From assembly GCA_033764865.1 (NCBI GenBank), contig JANRIM010000111.1, positions 68,033-132,032 on the forward strand: a DNA stretch of 64,000 nucleotides. Direction: 5' to 3'. How positions within the stretch are numbered: position 1 is the first letter of the stretch; each line of letters begins with the position of its first letter. The notes under the pieces were generated by a model, which saw only the letters and a program-made list of their open reading frames with translations, did not search any database and was not told the DNA's origin. Shown piece by piece: positions 25,880 through 34,302 of this stretch. This DNA is from VFBF01 sp033764865. Its GTDB lineage: Bacteria; Pseudomonadota; Alphaproteobacteria; Caulobacterales; Aquidulcibacteraceae. Position numbers and translations under genes: made by a program.

Positions 25880-26544
25880 GCCGCCCCAGGATCACGCTCA
25901 AAATCGCCACCAGCCTGGACGGACGGATCGCCACCGCGTCCGGGGAAAGTCGCTGGATCACGGGACCTGCCGCCCGGGCGGCCGTCCACGGGTTACGCGC
26001 GGTTCACGACGGCGTCCTGATCGGCTCCGAAACGGCCGTGATCGACGATCCCGAGCTTACCGTAAGGGACGGGCAAGCGCCGGCGCGCCAACCCCTGCGG
26101 ATCGTGCTGGACTCCCGCCTACGGCTTTCCCCCGGAAGCCGACTGATGCGGACCCTCTCGCTGGCGCCGCTGCTCGTGATCGCCGGTCGGGACGCCGATC
26201 GTGGTCAAGCGGCGCGGCTGGAAAGCGCCGGTGCGAGGGTCGCCTTCGTCCCCCGCAGCCTTGACGGACTGGACCTTGAGGAGGCCCTCGCCGTGATGCA
26301 CGCCGGTCACGGGGTGGACCGTCTGATGGTGGAGGGCGGCGGGCGCGTGGCGTCGTCGTTCGTCGCCCGCGGCCTGGTGGACCGGATCGAGTGGTTTCGC
26401 GCACCCGTCCTGCTCGGCGGGGACGGTCGCGCCGCGATCGGCGCCCTGCCGTCGCGGCCCCTTGCTGAGGCGCCACGGTTCGTCCGGGTTGCGCTCCGCG
26501 AACTGGGGCCCGATCTGTGGGAAACCTTTGATCGGGACGGTTGA
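25876..26544 (+). CDS. RibD C-terminal-type reductase, deaminase domain absent
   Basis: Predicted 5-amino-6-(5-phosphoribosylamino)uracil reductase of the riboflavin pathway. It has 222 residues and starts directly with the DHFR-like fold: ITLKIATSLDGRIA, WITGPAARAAVHGLRAVHD, VLIGSETAVIDDPELTVR, then MVEGGGRVASSF. Full RibD is about 360 residues with an N-terminal zinc deaminase (HAE and PCxxxG motifs); neither motif is present here or just upstream, where nrdR ends. The start overlaps nrdR by 4 bases, so the short form is not a start-choice artefact. The deaminase must be supplied by another gene. Confidence 0.88.
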   Translation: MSRPRITLKIATSLDGRIATASGESRWITGPAARAAVHGLRAVHDGVLIGSETAVIDDPELTVRDGQAPARQPLRIVLDSRLRLSPGSRLMRTLSLAPLLVIAGRDADRGQAARLESAGARVAFVPRSLDGLDLEEALAVMHAGHGVDRLMVEGGGRVASSFVARGLVDRIEWFRAPVLLGGDGRAAIGALPSRPLAEAPRFVRVALRELGPDLWETFDRDG

Positions 26545-26546
26545 GC

Positions 26547-27161
26547 ATGTTCACGGGGCTGGTGTCGGCGGTGGGACGGATTGCTGCGGTGGACCGCAGG
26601 GATGGCCTCGTGCGGCTGACGGTGGAGTCGCCTTACGACGCCCAGACTGTGGCCATAGGCGCCTCCATCAGCCACGCCGGATGCTGCCTGACGGTGGTTG
26701 ATGCGTGGGTGAGGCCCATGGGTATGGCGCATGTGGTGGAAGTGGCGCCGGAGAGCCTCGCGCTGACCAGCCTGGGTGGATGGGCGGTGGGCGATCGGGT
26801 CAACCTCGAACGGTCGCTCCGCGCGGGCGACGAGCTCGGCGGTCACATCGTTGGGGGGCACGTGGACGGCCTGGGTGAGGTCGTCAGCGTGACGGCCGAC
26901 GGTGAAGGCTGGCGGCTCGTCATCCGCGCTCCCCAGAGCCTGGCCCCGCTCATCGCGCCGAAGGGGTCGATCACGGTCGACGGCGTTTCCCTTACGGTCA
27001 ACGAGGTCGATGGCGCGACGTTCGGCGTCCTGATCATTCCCCACACGTGGACGCACACGACGTTGTCCGGCCTCAAACCCGGCGCCAAGGTCAACCTTGA
27101 AGCGGATATGCTGGCGCGGTACGTCTCGCGCTTACTTGCCGCGCGCCTCGACGCGCAATGA
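26547..27161 (+). CDS. ribE: Riboflavin synthase alpha chain
   Basis: Dismutates two 6,7-dimethyl-8-ribityllumazines to riboflavin. The ATG at 26547 gives MFTGLV, the invariant N-terminus (204 residues). Two lumazine-binding repeats are visible: one with GASISHAGCCLTVVD, the second with GSITVDGVSLTVNEVDG; GGHIVGGHVDGLG is the hinge motif. It starts three bases after the ribD stop. No FMN riboswitch is seen upstream. Confidence 0.96.
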   Translation: MFTGLVSAVGRIAAVDRRDGLVRLTVESPYDAQTVAIGASISHAGCCLTVVDAWVRPMGMAHVVEVAPESLALTSLGGWAVGDRVNLERSLRAGDELGGHIVGGHVDGLGEVVSVTADGEGWRLVIRAPQSLAPLIAPKGSITVDGVSLTVNEVDGATFGVLIIPHTWTHTTLSGLKPGAKVNLEADMLARYVSRLLAARLDAQ

Positions 27162-27168
27162 GGCGTGC

Positions 27169-28308
27169 ATGGCCCACCCCCAACCTTCTCCCATCGATGA
27201 CCTGAAGCGCGCCATTTCCCCGGCGGAGGAAATCATCGAAGAGGCGCGCAACGGGCGCATGTACATTCTCGTCGACGCCGAGGACCGGGAGAACGAGGGC
27301 GATCTCGTGATTCCGGCGCAGTTCGCGACGCCCGAGCAAGTGAACTTCATGGCGCGGTTCGGCCGCGGTCTGATCTGCCTTGCGCTGACGGAGGAACGAA
27401 CCCGCACGTTGGGCCTGCTGCCGATGACCGCGCGCAACCAGACGCGGCACTCCACGGCGTTCACGATCTCGATCGAGGCGAAGGAAGGGATCACCACGGG
27501 GATTTCGGCGCACGATCGCGCCCACACAATCGCCGTGGCCATCGACCCGACCAAGGGCGCCGACGACATCGTGAGTCCTGGCCATGTGTTCCCGCTTTCG
27601 GCGCGTGAGGGCGGGGTGCTGCTGCGCGCCGGCCACACCGAGGCGTCGGTCGACATCTCCCGCCTCGCAGGGCTGATCCCGGCGGCGGTCATCTGCGAGA
27701 TCATGAACGACGATGGCACGATGGCGCGGCTCCCGGACCTTGTGGGGTTCGCTCAGCTGCATGGACTGAAGATCGGGACGATTTCCGATCTGATCGCCTA
27801 CCGCCGCATGAACGACCACCTCGTCGAGCGACGCCTGGAAACCACGTTCGAAACCCGTCACGGCGCATTCAAGCTCATGCTGTTCGCCAACCGTCTCGAC
27901 GGTCAGGAACACGTGGCGCTCGTGCGCGGCGAACCGTCTGCGCAGAAGCCCACGCTCGTTCGCATGCATCGCGTAGATTTTCTCGGCGACATCGTCGGCG
28001 AGAAGGGCACGCGCCAAGGCCTGATCGACCAGGCGCTCTCCGAAATCGCCGCCGAACCAGAGGGCGGGGTGCTTGTGCTTCTGCGCAATCTCGACCCGCT
28101 TAGCCTGTCCAAGCGTTTCGGCCTGGAGCAGTCGGACCATCCACCGGAAGTGGGGGCCCTGCGCGAGTACGGCGTCGGCGCGCAGATCCTGCGGGAACTT
28201 GGCGTGCGCCAGATGGTGGTGCTGTCGAACGCCAAGCAGCGCGTCATCGGGTTGGAGGGCTATGGCCTGGCCATCGCCGGGTGGCGCTCGTTCAGGAAGA
28301 AGGGGTGA
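27169..28308 (+). CDS. ribB: 3,4-dihydroxy-2-butanone-4-phosphate synthase with degenerate GTP cyclohydrolase II domain
   Basis: Makes the four-carbon precursor of riboflavin from ribulose 5-phosphate. It has 379 residues from the ATG at 27169. The N-terminal RibB domain (about 15-215) is intact: DAEDRENEGDLV, GRGLICLAL, RAGHTEASVDIS and CEIMNDDGTMARL. The C-terminal RibA-like domain (about 220-375) lacks the zinc cysteines; the normal E-C-x-TGD and RCDC positions read MHRVDFLGD and a Cys-free stretch, though the last part (YGVGAQILRELGV, LEGYGLAI) is kept. GTP cyclohydrolase II activity is therefore not expected. Confidence 0.9.
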   Translation: MAHPQPSPIDDLKRAISPAEEIIEEARNGRMYILVDAEDRENEGDLVIPAQFATPEQVNFMARFGRGLICLALTEERTRTLGLLPMTARNQTRHSTAFTISIEAKEGITTGISAHDRAHTIAVAIDPTKGADDIVSPGHVFPLSAREGGVLLRAGHTEASVDISRLAGLIPAAVICEIMNDDGTMARLPDLVGFAQLHGLKIGTISDLIAYRRMNDHLVERRLETTFETRHGAFKLMLFANRLDGQEHVALVRGEPSAQKPTLVRMHRVDFLGDIVGEKGTRQGLIDQALSEIAAEPEGGVLVLLRNLDPLSLSKRFGLEQSDHPPEVGALREYGVGAQILRELGVRQMVVLSNAKQRVIGLEGYGLAIAGWRSFRKKG

Positions 28309-28314
28309 CCGGCG

Positions 28315-28785
28315 ATGAAATCGGAGGATCGACTGCCGGTTGAGCGCGCTGACGGCGCGAGGATTTTGCTCGTGGCGGCGCGATACTACGCCGATGTCGT
28401 CGACGCCCTGATCGCTGGCGCACGTCAGGCTGTCGAAGCGGCCGGCGCGACCAGCGACGTCATTGAAATTCCCGGCGCTTTCGAGGCCCCCGCGGCGATC
28501 GCGTTCGCCGCCCAGTCTGGCGCCTATGACGGGTACGTGGCGCTTGGCTGCGTCATTCGCGGCGAGACCAGCCACTACGATTATGTGTGTGGGGAATCGG
28601 CGCGGGGCCTGATGGATCTCGCAATCCAGGACGGCTTGCCGATCGGCTACGGCATTCTCACCGTGGAAAATCATGCGCAGGCGGTCGAGCGCGCAGACCC
28701 CTCCCGTCGGGACAAAGGCGGCGAGGCGGCCCGGGCATGTCTGGCGATGCTGGCGCTGCGCAACCGCTTCGATATCGAAGCATGA
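28315..28785 (+). CDS. ribH: 6,7-dimethyl-8-ribityllumazine synthase
   Basis: Penultimate step of riboflavin synthesis. It has 156 residues. GAFEAPAAIAFAA, GCVIRGETSHYDYVC (with the catalytic His) and YGILTVENHAQA are the family motifs in order. It follows ribB by 6 bases and overlaps nusB by 4 bases, consistent with one operon. Confidence 0.96.
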   Translation: MKSEDRLPVERADGARILLVAARYYADVVDALIAGARQAVEAAGATSDVIEIPGAFEAPAAIAFAAQSGAYDGYVALGCVIRGETSHYDYVCGESARGLMDLAIQDGLPIGYGILTVENHAQAVERADPSRRDKGGEAARACLAMLALRNRFDIEA

Positions 28786-29264
28786 GCGCCGCGTCCGCCC
28801 GCCTCGACGGCGAGGCCATTGCGGCCCGCCGCGCGGCGCGTCTCGCCGCCGTTCAGGCGCTTTACCAGATGGAGATGGCTGGCTCGTCGTCCGCGACGGC
28901 TGTGAAGGACGTTCTCAACGGACATCTTCCTGCGGATGAGGACGGCGCTCTGGATGGCGACGTGGACAGCGATCTGTTCCGCCAGATCGTGGAGACGACG
29001 GTGGAACGCCAGAGCGAGGTCGACACGTTGCTCGCGGCCCATCTCGCGCGCGGATGGAAACTCGAGCGTCTCGACGCTGTGGCGCGCGCCATCCTTCGGG
29101 CCGGGCTGATGGAGTTGTGGCGACGCCGGGACGTACCGACGGCCGTCGTCATCAATGAGTACGTAGAGATCGCCAAATCCTTTTTCGACGGACAGGAGCC
29201 CGGGTTCGTCAACGCGACCCTGGACGCTTGTCTGCCGGCGGTGCGTGGCGGCCCAGGTGAATGA
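28782..29264 (+). CDS. nusB: Transcription antitermination factor NusB
   Basis: RNA-binding protein of the rRNA antitermination complex with NusE. It has 160 residues. The N-terminal helix AARLAAVQALYQMEM and C-terminal LERLDAVARAILRAGLMEL, VINEYVEIAKSF are typical; an acidic insert (about 48-65) precedes the core. It overlaps both ribH and thiL by 4 bases. Confidence 0.95.
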   Translation: MSAASARLDGEAIAARRAARLAAVQALYQMEMAGSSSATAVKDVLNGHLPADEDGALDGDVDSDLFRQIVETTVERQSEVDTLLAAHLARGWKLERLDAVARAILRAGLMELWRRRDVPTAVVINEYVEIAKSFFDGQEPGFVNATLDACLPAVRGGPGE

Positions 29265-30226
29265 GTGGGAATGGAGAATTCGACCTTATCGCCCGGCACT
29301 TCGCGCCGTTGGTCACGTCACCTGGCGCGCGTGGACTGCGCGACGACGCTGCAGTGCTCGATGCGGGGACATGGGTCGTTTCGGTCGACTGCATCGTGGA
29401 AGGCGTCCACTTCCTCTCGGATGATCCGATAGATCGCGTCGCCCAGAAGGCTTTGCGGGTCAATCTCTCCGATATCGCCGCCAAGGGCGCGGCGCCGCTG
29501 CATTACGTGCTGGCGCTCCAATGGCCCGATCACCGCCCCGTCGCCCAGCTCGAGGCGTTCGCCGCTGGGTTGGCCCGCGACCAGCAAACATTCGGATGCG
29601 ACCTGATCGGGGGGGACACTACCGCCACAAGCGGCCCGTTGGCCGTATCGATCACCGTATTCGGCCGCCCCTGTGGCCCGCGCACGCCGGCGCGCGCTGA
29701 CGCACGACCCGGCGACGACTTGTGGGTGACGGGCGCCATCGGGGACGGCGTCCTTGGACTCGCCAGCCGGCGCGGGGAACTTCCCGGCCTTTCCGCCGTC
29801 GATCACGCGTACCTCGTCGATCGGTATCAGACGCCAACGCCCCGGACGTCCTTCGCCCCGACCATCGCTCGTTTCGCGCATGCCGCCATGGATGTTTCCG
29901 ACGGGCTTCTGGCGGACGCCGGCAAGATCGCCGCAGCGTCCGACGTGCGCGTCGTCATCGAGCCACGCAAGACGCCACTCTCCAGCGCCGCACGCGCCTG
30001 GCTATCCAGCCAGCCAGAGAAGGACCGCGCTCTGGAGCGGCTCCTGAATGGCGGGGACGACTACGAAATCCTGTTCAGTGCGCGGCGATCTGCACGCGCC
30101 GCTCTGTTGGCGACGGGCGCCGACCGCGGCCTCTCGATCACGCGCATCGGCATGGTCACGGGAGGCGCGGGGTTGGATGCCGGCGGTCTCGCCGTCGGTG
30201 GGCACGTTCACCGCCTGGGTGCGTAA
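29261..30226 (+). CDS. thiL: Thiamine-monophosphate kinase
   Basis: Phosphorylates thiamine monophosphate to the active cofactor. It has 321 residues. The N-terminal ATP region has LRDDAAVLD and DCIVEGVHF; NLSDIAAKGA and LIGGDTTAT follow; MDVSDGLLADA and NGGDDYEILF lie in the C-terminal domain. The ATGA overlap with nusB couples their translation. No TPP riboswitch is visible. Confidence 0.95.
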   Translation: MSGNGEFDLIARHFAPLVTSPGARGLRDDAAVLDAGTWVVSVDCIVEGVHFLSDDPIDRVAQKALRVNLSDIAAKGAAPLHYVLALQWPDHRPVAQLEAFAAGLARDQQTFGCDLIGGDTTATSGPLAVSITVFGRPCGPRTPARADARPGDDLWVTGAIGDGVLGLASRRGELPGLSAVDHAYLVDRYQTPTPRTSFAPTIARFAHAAMDVSDGLLADAGKIAAASDVRVVIEPRKTPLSSAARAWLSSQPEKDRALERLLNGGDDYEILFSARRSARAALLATGADRGLSITRIGMVTGGAGLDAGGLAVGGHVHRLGA

Positions 30227-30281
30227 ACCATTCCGCAAGGCTGATCCGGTCACGCTAACCAACTGTGATTCGGAGCTCTGG

Positions 30282-30710
30282 ATGATCCGCGCGCTGGCGT
30301 TGGCTTTGGGCCTGGCTTGCCTGTTCCCGGTCGTGGAGGCGCCTGCGGCCGCGCCGAAGGCGGAGGAGGGCGACAGCGCCCGGGCCATGGACGTCCTCAA
30401 CCTGGTGGTTCCCGTCGTCCGCGACGGGCGACTTGTGAACTACGTCTTCGTCAATGCCCGGGTCCACCTCGCCCCCGGCGTCGATCTCTGGGGCACGCGG
30501 GACAAGGGCCATTTTCTCAGGGACGCCCTCATAAAGGCCGTGCACCGTCGCTCCATCGTCGCACCCGATCGGGACGATCAGGTCGATCCGGCGGCCACCC
30601 AGGCGCTGATCAGCGGGGTGGCGCGCCAGACCCTCGGGGCCAATGCCGTAAGGACAGTGGAGATACTGAGCGTTTCCTCCCTCAGGCCGGGAAGGGCGGG
30701 GCGGTCTTGA
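30282..30710 (+). CDS. Exported protein of unknown function
   Basis: 142 residues from the ATG at 30282. An N-terminal signal-like segment MIRALALALGLACLFPVVEA with a likely cleavage near residue 24 is followed by a soluble domain. The mature part has two beta-like stretches, VVPVVRDGRLVNYVFVNARVHL, then HFLRDALIKAVHR, vaguely recalling FliL-like periplasmic domains, but without enough support to assign it. It lies 55 bases after thiL and 165 before hppA. No repeats or cysteines in the mature part. Confidence 0.7.
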   Translation: MIRALALALGLACLFPVVEAPAAAPKAEEGDSARAMDVLNLVVPVVRDGRLVNYVFVNARVHLAPGVDLWGTRDKGHFLRDALIKAVHRRSIVAPDRDDQVDPAATQALISGVARQTLGANAVRTVEILSVSSLRPGRAGRS

Positions 30711-30875
30711 TCGCGCGGAAGTCACCCACGTTGCGCCCGCCTTCGGGCTTTGGCATACCCCGCCCCTCAAGTCCGGGGCCTGGTGGTTCGCGCGTGTCTT
30801 GGCCCGGTAGGGGGCTTGGAGCGTCATCCGCCACCTTTGCGCTCCTCTCGCCGATATTCACCTAGGACCCTCGCG

Positions 30876-33038
30876 ATGAATCAGGACCTTTTGTTGGCGT
30901 TGCCCGTGATCGCGGGCGTGATCGCCGCGCTCTATGGCTGGTGGCAGGTGGGCGTGATCCGTCGCGCCAGCGCCGGCAACGAGCGCATGCAGGAAATCGC
31001 GCAGGCGATCCAGGAAGGCGCAAGGGCCTACCTCAACCGGCAGTACACGACGATCGCGTGGGCGGGGGCCGCACTTACGATCGTCCTGGCGGTCGTGTTC
31101 TGGCCCGCGTGGCAGGTCGCCGTCGGGTTCGTGATCGGGGCGGTGTTGTCCGGTCTCGCCGGCTTTATCGGGATGAACGTCTCCGTGCAGGCGAACGTCC
31201 GCACAGCGGAGGCGTCCCGCAAGTCGCTGGGCGCCGGTCTGTCCATGGCATTCAACGCGGGCGCCGTGACGGGTATGCTGGTCGCCGGCTTCGCGCTGCT
31301 GGGCGTCGGCGTCTACTATCTGTTTCTCACGCGCATCCTGGGCTTTGGCGTCAGCGACCGTGAGGTCGTCGATGCGCTCGTGGCGCTCGGTTTCGGAGCG
31401 TCGCTGATCTCGATCTTCGCGCGTCTCGGAGGCGGCATCTTCACGAAAGGCGCCGACGTGGGCGGCGATCTCGTGGGCAAGGTTGAAGCTGGCATTCCCG
31501 AGGACGATCCGCGCAACCCCGCCACAATCGCCGACAACGTCGGCGACAACGTGGGCGACTGCGCCGGCATGGCCGCCGACCTTTTCGAGACCTACGCAGT
31601 GACCATGGTCGCCACCATGGTGCTCGCGTCGATCCTTTTCCGGGACGCCGCCGAGTTGGCGAGCCTCATGCTGCTGCCCCTGCTCATCGGCGCTGGCGCC
31701 ATCGTCGCGTCGATCATCAGCACGGTGTTTGTGCGTCTCGGCGGGCCGGAAGACCGGAACATCATGGGCGCACTTTACAAGGGTCTCATCGCCGCCGGCG
31801 TGTTGTCCGTCGGTGCGCTGGCCTTCGCCATCCAGGTCACGACGGGCTGGGGACCGATCGCACAGGGGCTCACCCTCTCGGGTATCGCCCCGGGCAACGA
31901 CATCACCGGAGCCGAGCTCTTCTGGTGCGGTCTGGTGGGATTGGGCGTCACCGGTCTCATCGTCTGGATCACGGAGTACTACACCGGGACGGACTTCAAG
32001 CCCGTGCGGTCGATCGCAGAGGCGTCCAAGTCGGGCCACGGCACCAACGTCATCCAGGGCCTTGCAGTGTCCATGGAGGCGACGGCTTTGCCGGCGCTGG
32101 TCATCATCGGCGGCATCATTATCACCAATGTGATGGCGGGCCTGTTCGGGATTGCGATCGCGGTGACCACGATGTTGTCGGTGGCGGGAATCATCGTGGC
32201 GCTCGACGCCTTTGGTCCGGTCACGGACAACGCGGGCGGCATCGCCGAGATGGCGGAACTGCCCAAGGAAGTCCGCGTCACCACGGACGCGCTGGACGCG
32301 GTGGGCAACACCACGAAGGCCGTCACCAAGGGGTACGCCATCGGATCCGCCGGCCTCGGCGCGCTCGTGCTCTTTGCGGCGTATTTCGAGGATCTCAAGT
32401 ACTATGCGGGCAACAGCGAGTACGCCTTCTTTCAGGGCGTCACACCGGACTTCGCGCTGAACAACCCCTACATCATCGTCGGCCTGCTGTTCGGCGGCCT
32501 GCTCCCATACCTGTTCGGTGGCTGGAGCATGACGGCGGTCGGTCGCGCCGCCGGAGCGGTGGTGGAGGAGGTGCGCCGCCAGTTCCGGGAGATTCCCGGC
32601 ATCATGGAGCGGACCGCGAAGCCCGACTACGGCCGGGCGGTGGACATCCTCACCAAGGCGGCGATCAAGGAAATGGTCGTGCCGTCCATGCTGCCGGTTC
32701 TCTCGCCCATCGTCCTGTTCGCCGTCATCTACGCCATCGCCGGCAAGGGCGACGCACTGGCGGCGGTGGGGGCGATGCTCGTCGGCGTGATCGTGACGGG
32801 GTTGTTCGTGGCCGTTTCGATGACCTCCGGCGGCGGCGCGTGGGACAATGCCAAGAAGTACATCGAGGAAGGCAATTTCGGCGGCAAAGGCTCCGACGCC
32901 CACAAGGCGGCGGTGACCGGGGACACCGTCGGCGACCCCTACAAGGACACCGCCGGTCCGGCGGTCAATCCGATGATCAAGATCACCAACATCGTCGCAC
33001 TGCTCATGCTCGCGGCGCTCGCTCACGTCGGGACCTGA
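30876..33038 (+). CDS. hppA: Membrane-bound proton-translocating pyrophosphatase (K+-independent type)
   Basis: Couples pyrophosphate hydrolysis to proton pumping across the inner membrane. The ATG at 30876 gives 720 residues with about 16 membrane segments; the frame extends upstream but without the conserved fold. The catalytic motif GADVGGDLVGKVEAGIPEDD and the second acidic set DNVGDNVGDCAG are intact. GNTTKAVTKGYAIGSA has Lys481 at the position that is Ala in K+-dependent enzymes, so a K+-independent pump is inferred. The gene ends at a strong terminator and is probably its own unit. Confidence 0.96.
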   Translation: MNQDLLLALPVIAGVIAALYGWWQVGVIRRASAGNERMQEIAQAIQEGARAYLNRQYTTIAWAGAALTIVLAVVFWPAWQVAVGFVIGAVLSGLAGFIGMNVSVQANVRTAEASRKSLGAGLSMAFNAGAVTGMLVAGFALLGVGVYYLFLTRILGFGVSDREVVDALVALGFGASLISIFARLGGGIFTKGADVGGDLVGKVEAGIPEDDPRNPATIADNVGDNVGDCAGMAADLFETYAVTMVATMVLASILFRDAAELASLMLLPLLIGAGAIVASIISTVFVRLGGPEDRNIMGALYKGLIAAGVLSVGALAFAIQVTTGWGPIAQGLTLSGIAPGNDITGAELFWCGLVGLGVTGLIVWITEYYTGTDFKPVRSIAEASKSGHGTNVIQGLAVSMEATALPALVIIGGIIITNVMAGLFGIAIAVTTMLSVAGIIVALDAFGPVTDNAGGIAEMAELPKEVRVTTDALDAVGNTTKAVTKGYAIGSAGLGALVLFAAYFEDLKYYAGNSEYAFFQGVTPDFALNNPYIIVGLLFGGLLPYLFGGWSMTAVGRAAGAVVEEVRRQFREIPGIMERTAKPDYGRAVDILTKAAIKEMVVPSMLPVLSPIVLFAVIYAIAGKGDALAAVGAMLVGVIVTGLFVAVSMTSGGGAWDNAKKYIEEGNFGGKGSDAHKAAVTGDTVGDPYKDTAGPAVNPMIKITNIVALLMLAALAHVGT

Positions 33039-33057
33039 TCGACGGTCACAAACAGCG

Positions 33058-33089
33058 AAAACGCCCCGGCTCGCGCCGGGGCGTTTTTT
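33058..33089 (+). terminator. Rho-independent terminator after hppA
   Basis: A GC-rich stem of 11 bp (AACGCCCCGGC / GCCGGGGCGTT) with a 4-base TCGC loop, followed by a T run to 33089, 20 bases after the hppA stop. The A run on the left side makes it usable for the convergent bamE transcript too. Confidence 0.92.
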
Positions 33090-33133
33090 GTTGGTCGAGG
33101 CCGCGCTTGGGCGCGCGCCCGGCGGCAATCCCC

Positions 33134-33613
33134 CTAACGGCGGTCGCGAGGACCGCGGTCTTCGTCTTCCGAGCGAATGGGGGACGTGTTGCCGATGTTG
33201 CCGAAAATCTGCTCGACGATGCCGAGTTCGCGTCCGCGGGTGGGGGTCTTGTCGTCGCTGTAGGCGATCACCTGCCCCTTCTCCATGCCGAAGCGTTCGA
33301 CGTTGGAGACCTTGCCGTCCGCGTCGAATTTCACCACCAGCACCTCACGCCCTACGGTGCGGGGCATGTAGAAGGCGTAGCGCTCCTGCACGGTGGAAAT
33401 GTAATACCATGCGGTTTCGTCGAAGGCGCTTTGGGTCGACGGCGTCCCCAGGCGGGCCAGCACGGTTGATTTCGTATCGACGCCGACCTCGACATTCTTC
33501 TGATCTTCCGTGACCGCAGAAAAACCGTGGGTGTCGCGGATGGGATTGCATGCCGAAACGGCGCCCGCGAGGAGCGCCAAGGCTGCGACCTTTCCCAACG
33601 TCATGCGTTCCAT
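33134..33613 (-). CDS. bamE: Outer membrane protein assembly factor BamE lipoprotein
   Basis: Lipoprotein of the BAM complex that inserts beta-barrel proteins. It has 159 residues. The signal peptide ends in the lipobox AVSAC (Cys22); the SmpA/OmlA fold follows, with VGVDTKSTVLARLGTPST and WYYIS in the typical places. Upstream of the ATG at 33613 is a good ribosome site (GAGGTGAAGT). The C-terminal 30 residues are charged and not part of the core fold. Confidence 0.92.
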   Translation of the reverse strand: MERMTLGKVAALALLAGAVSACNPIRDTHGFSAVTEDQKNVEVGVDTKSTVLARLGTPSTQSAFDETAWYYISTVQERYAFYMPRTVGREVLVVKFDADGKVSNVERFGMEKGQVIAYSDDKTPTRGRELGIVEQIFGNIGNTSPIRSEDEDRGPRDRR

Positions 33614-33702
33614 ACTTCACCTCATCCTTCCGGACCGGTACTTCAGGGCGACACGCCTAGGCCGCTCCGACCGGGGGGGCAAGTGGGGAGCGCTGTAGCG
33701 GG

Positions 33703-34221
33703 ATGTCGGTGTTCGGCCTCTTCGGAAAATCCGCCGCAAATGAGGCGGCCGACCGGATTCTGAAGGCGGTGTCGGGCGCGGCGCGCGCGCCGGCGCTGTT
33801 TGCGGAAGGTCGTGCGCCGGACACCCTTACCGGCCGGTTCGAGGTGGTCACCGTGTTCGCCGTGCTGGCTCTGGACCGGCTGAGGGCCGCCCCTGAGGCC
33901 GACCGCCTGGCCCAGGCGTTCACGGACAAGCTTTTCCGGTTTTTTGACGCCGGCCTGCGTGAGGCAGGCGTGGGGGACCTGTCCGTGGCCAAACGCATGA
34001 AAGCGCTCGCCGGGGCGTTTTATGGCCGGCTGGGGGCATATCGGGCCGGATTCACTGACGCCGGAGCGTTCGCGGACGCTCTCTCGCGCAACATCTGGAA
34101 CACGCCGTATGCGGCGTTCGCCCCAGCCCTCGCCCAGCAACTCCTGACGCTTCGCGAAAGGCTTCGCGACGCTCCGCTCACCGAGCTGGAAGCGCCCTCG
34201 ACCTGGGTGATCGACGCCTGA
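33703..34221 (+). CDS. Ubiquinol-cytochrome c chaperone family protein (CBP3-like)
   Basis: Predicted assembly factor for the cytochrome bc1 complex. It has 172 residues. FEVVTVFAVLALDRLR, AQAFTDKLFRFFD and LREAGVGDLSVAKRMKALAGAFYGRL match the CBP3/UQCC family. It sits beside bamE (divergent) and upstream of plsX. In many relatives a YceD-like gene and rpmF come between this gene and plsX; here they do not. Confidence 0.9.
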   Translation: MSVFGLFGKSAANEAADRILKAVSGAARAPALFAEGRAPDTLTGRFEVVTVFAVLALDRLRAAPEADRLAQAFTDKLFRFFDAGLREAGVGDLSVAKRMKALAGAFYGRLGAYRAGFTDAGAFADALSRNIWNTPYAAFAPALAQQLLTLRERLRDAPLTELEAPSTWVIDA

Positions 34222-34302
34222 ATTCCCCCTTTGGCATTCATGGGGCGCACAGTATGGTCTCGCCGCCGCCGCTCCTCGGGGCGGCCATCAGCGGACCCGG
34301 AC

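Noticed and set aside
26545..29260. FMN or TPP riboswitch before ribE, ribB or thiL
   Set aside because: The genes are separated by only a few bases or overlap, and no conserved riboswitch core is visible.
30858..33128. A 756-codon open frame on the minus strand opposite hppA
   Set aside because: It mirrors hppA in a GC-rich region, its translation is low complexity (His, Asp, Arg) and no family motif is visible; such antisense frames also occur opposite rsh (7106-8428, 8447-9748) and ribB (27091-28674).
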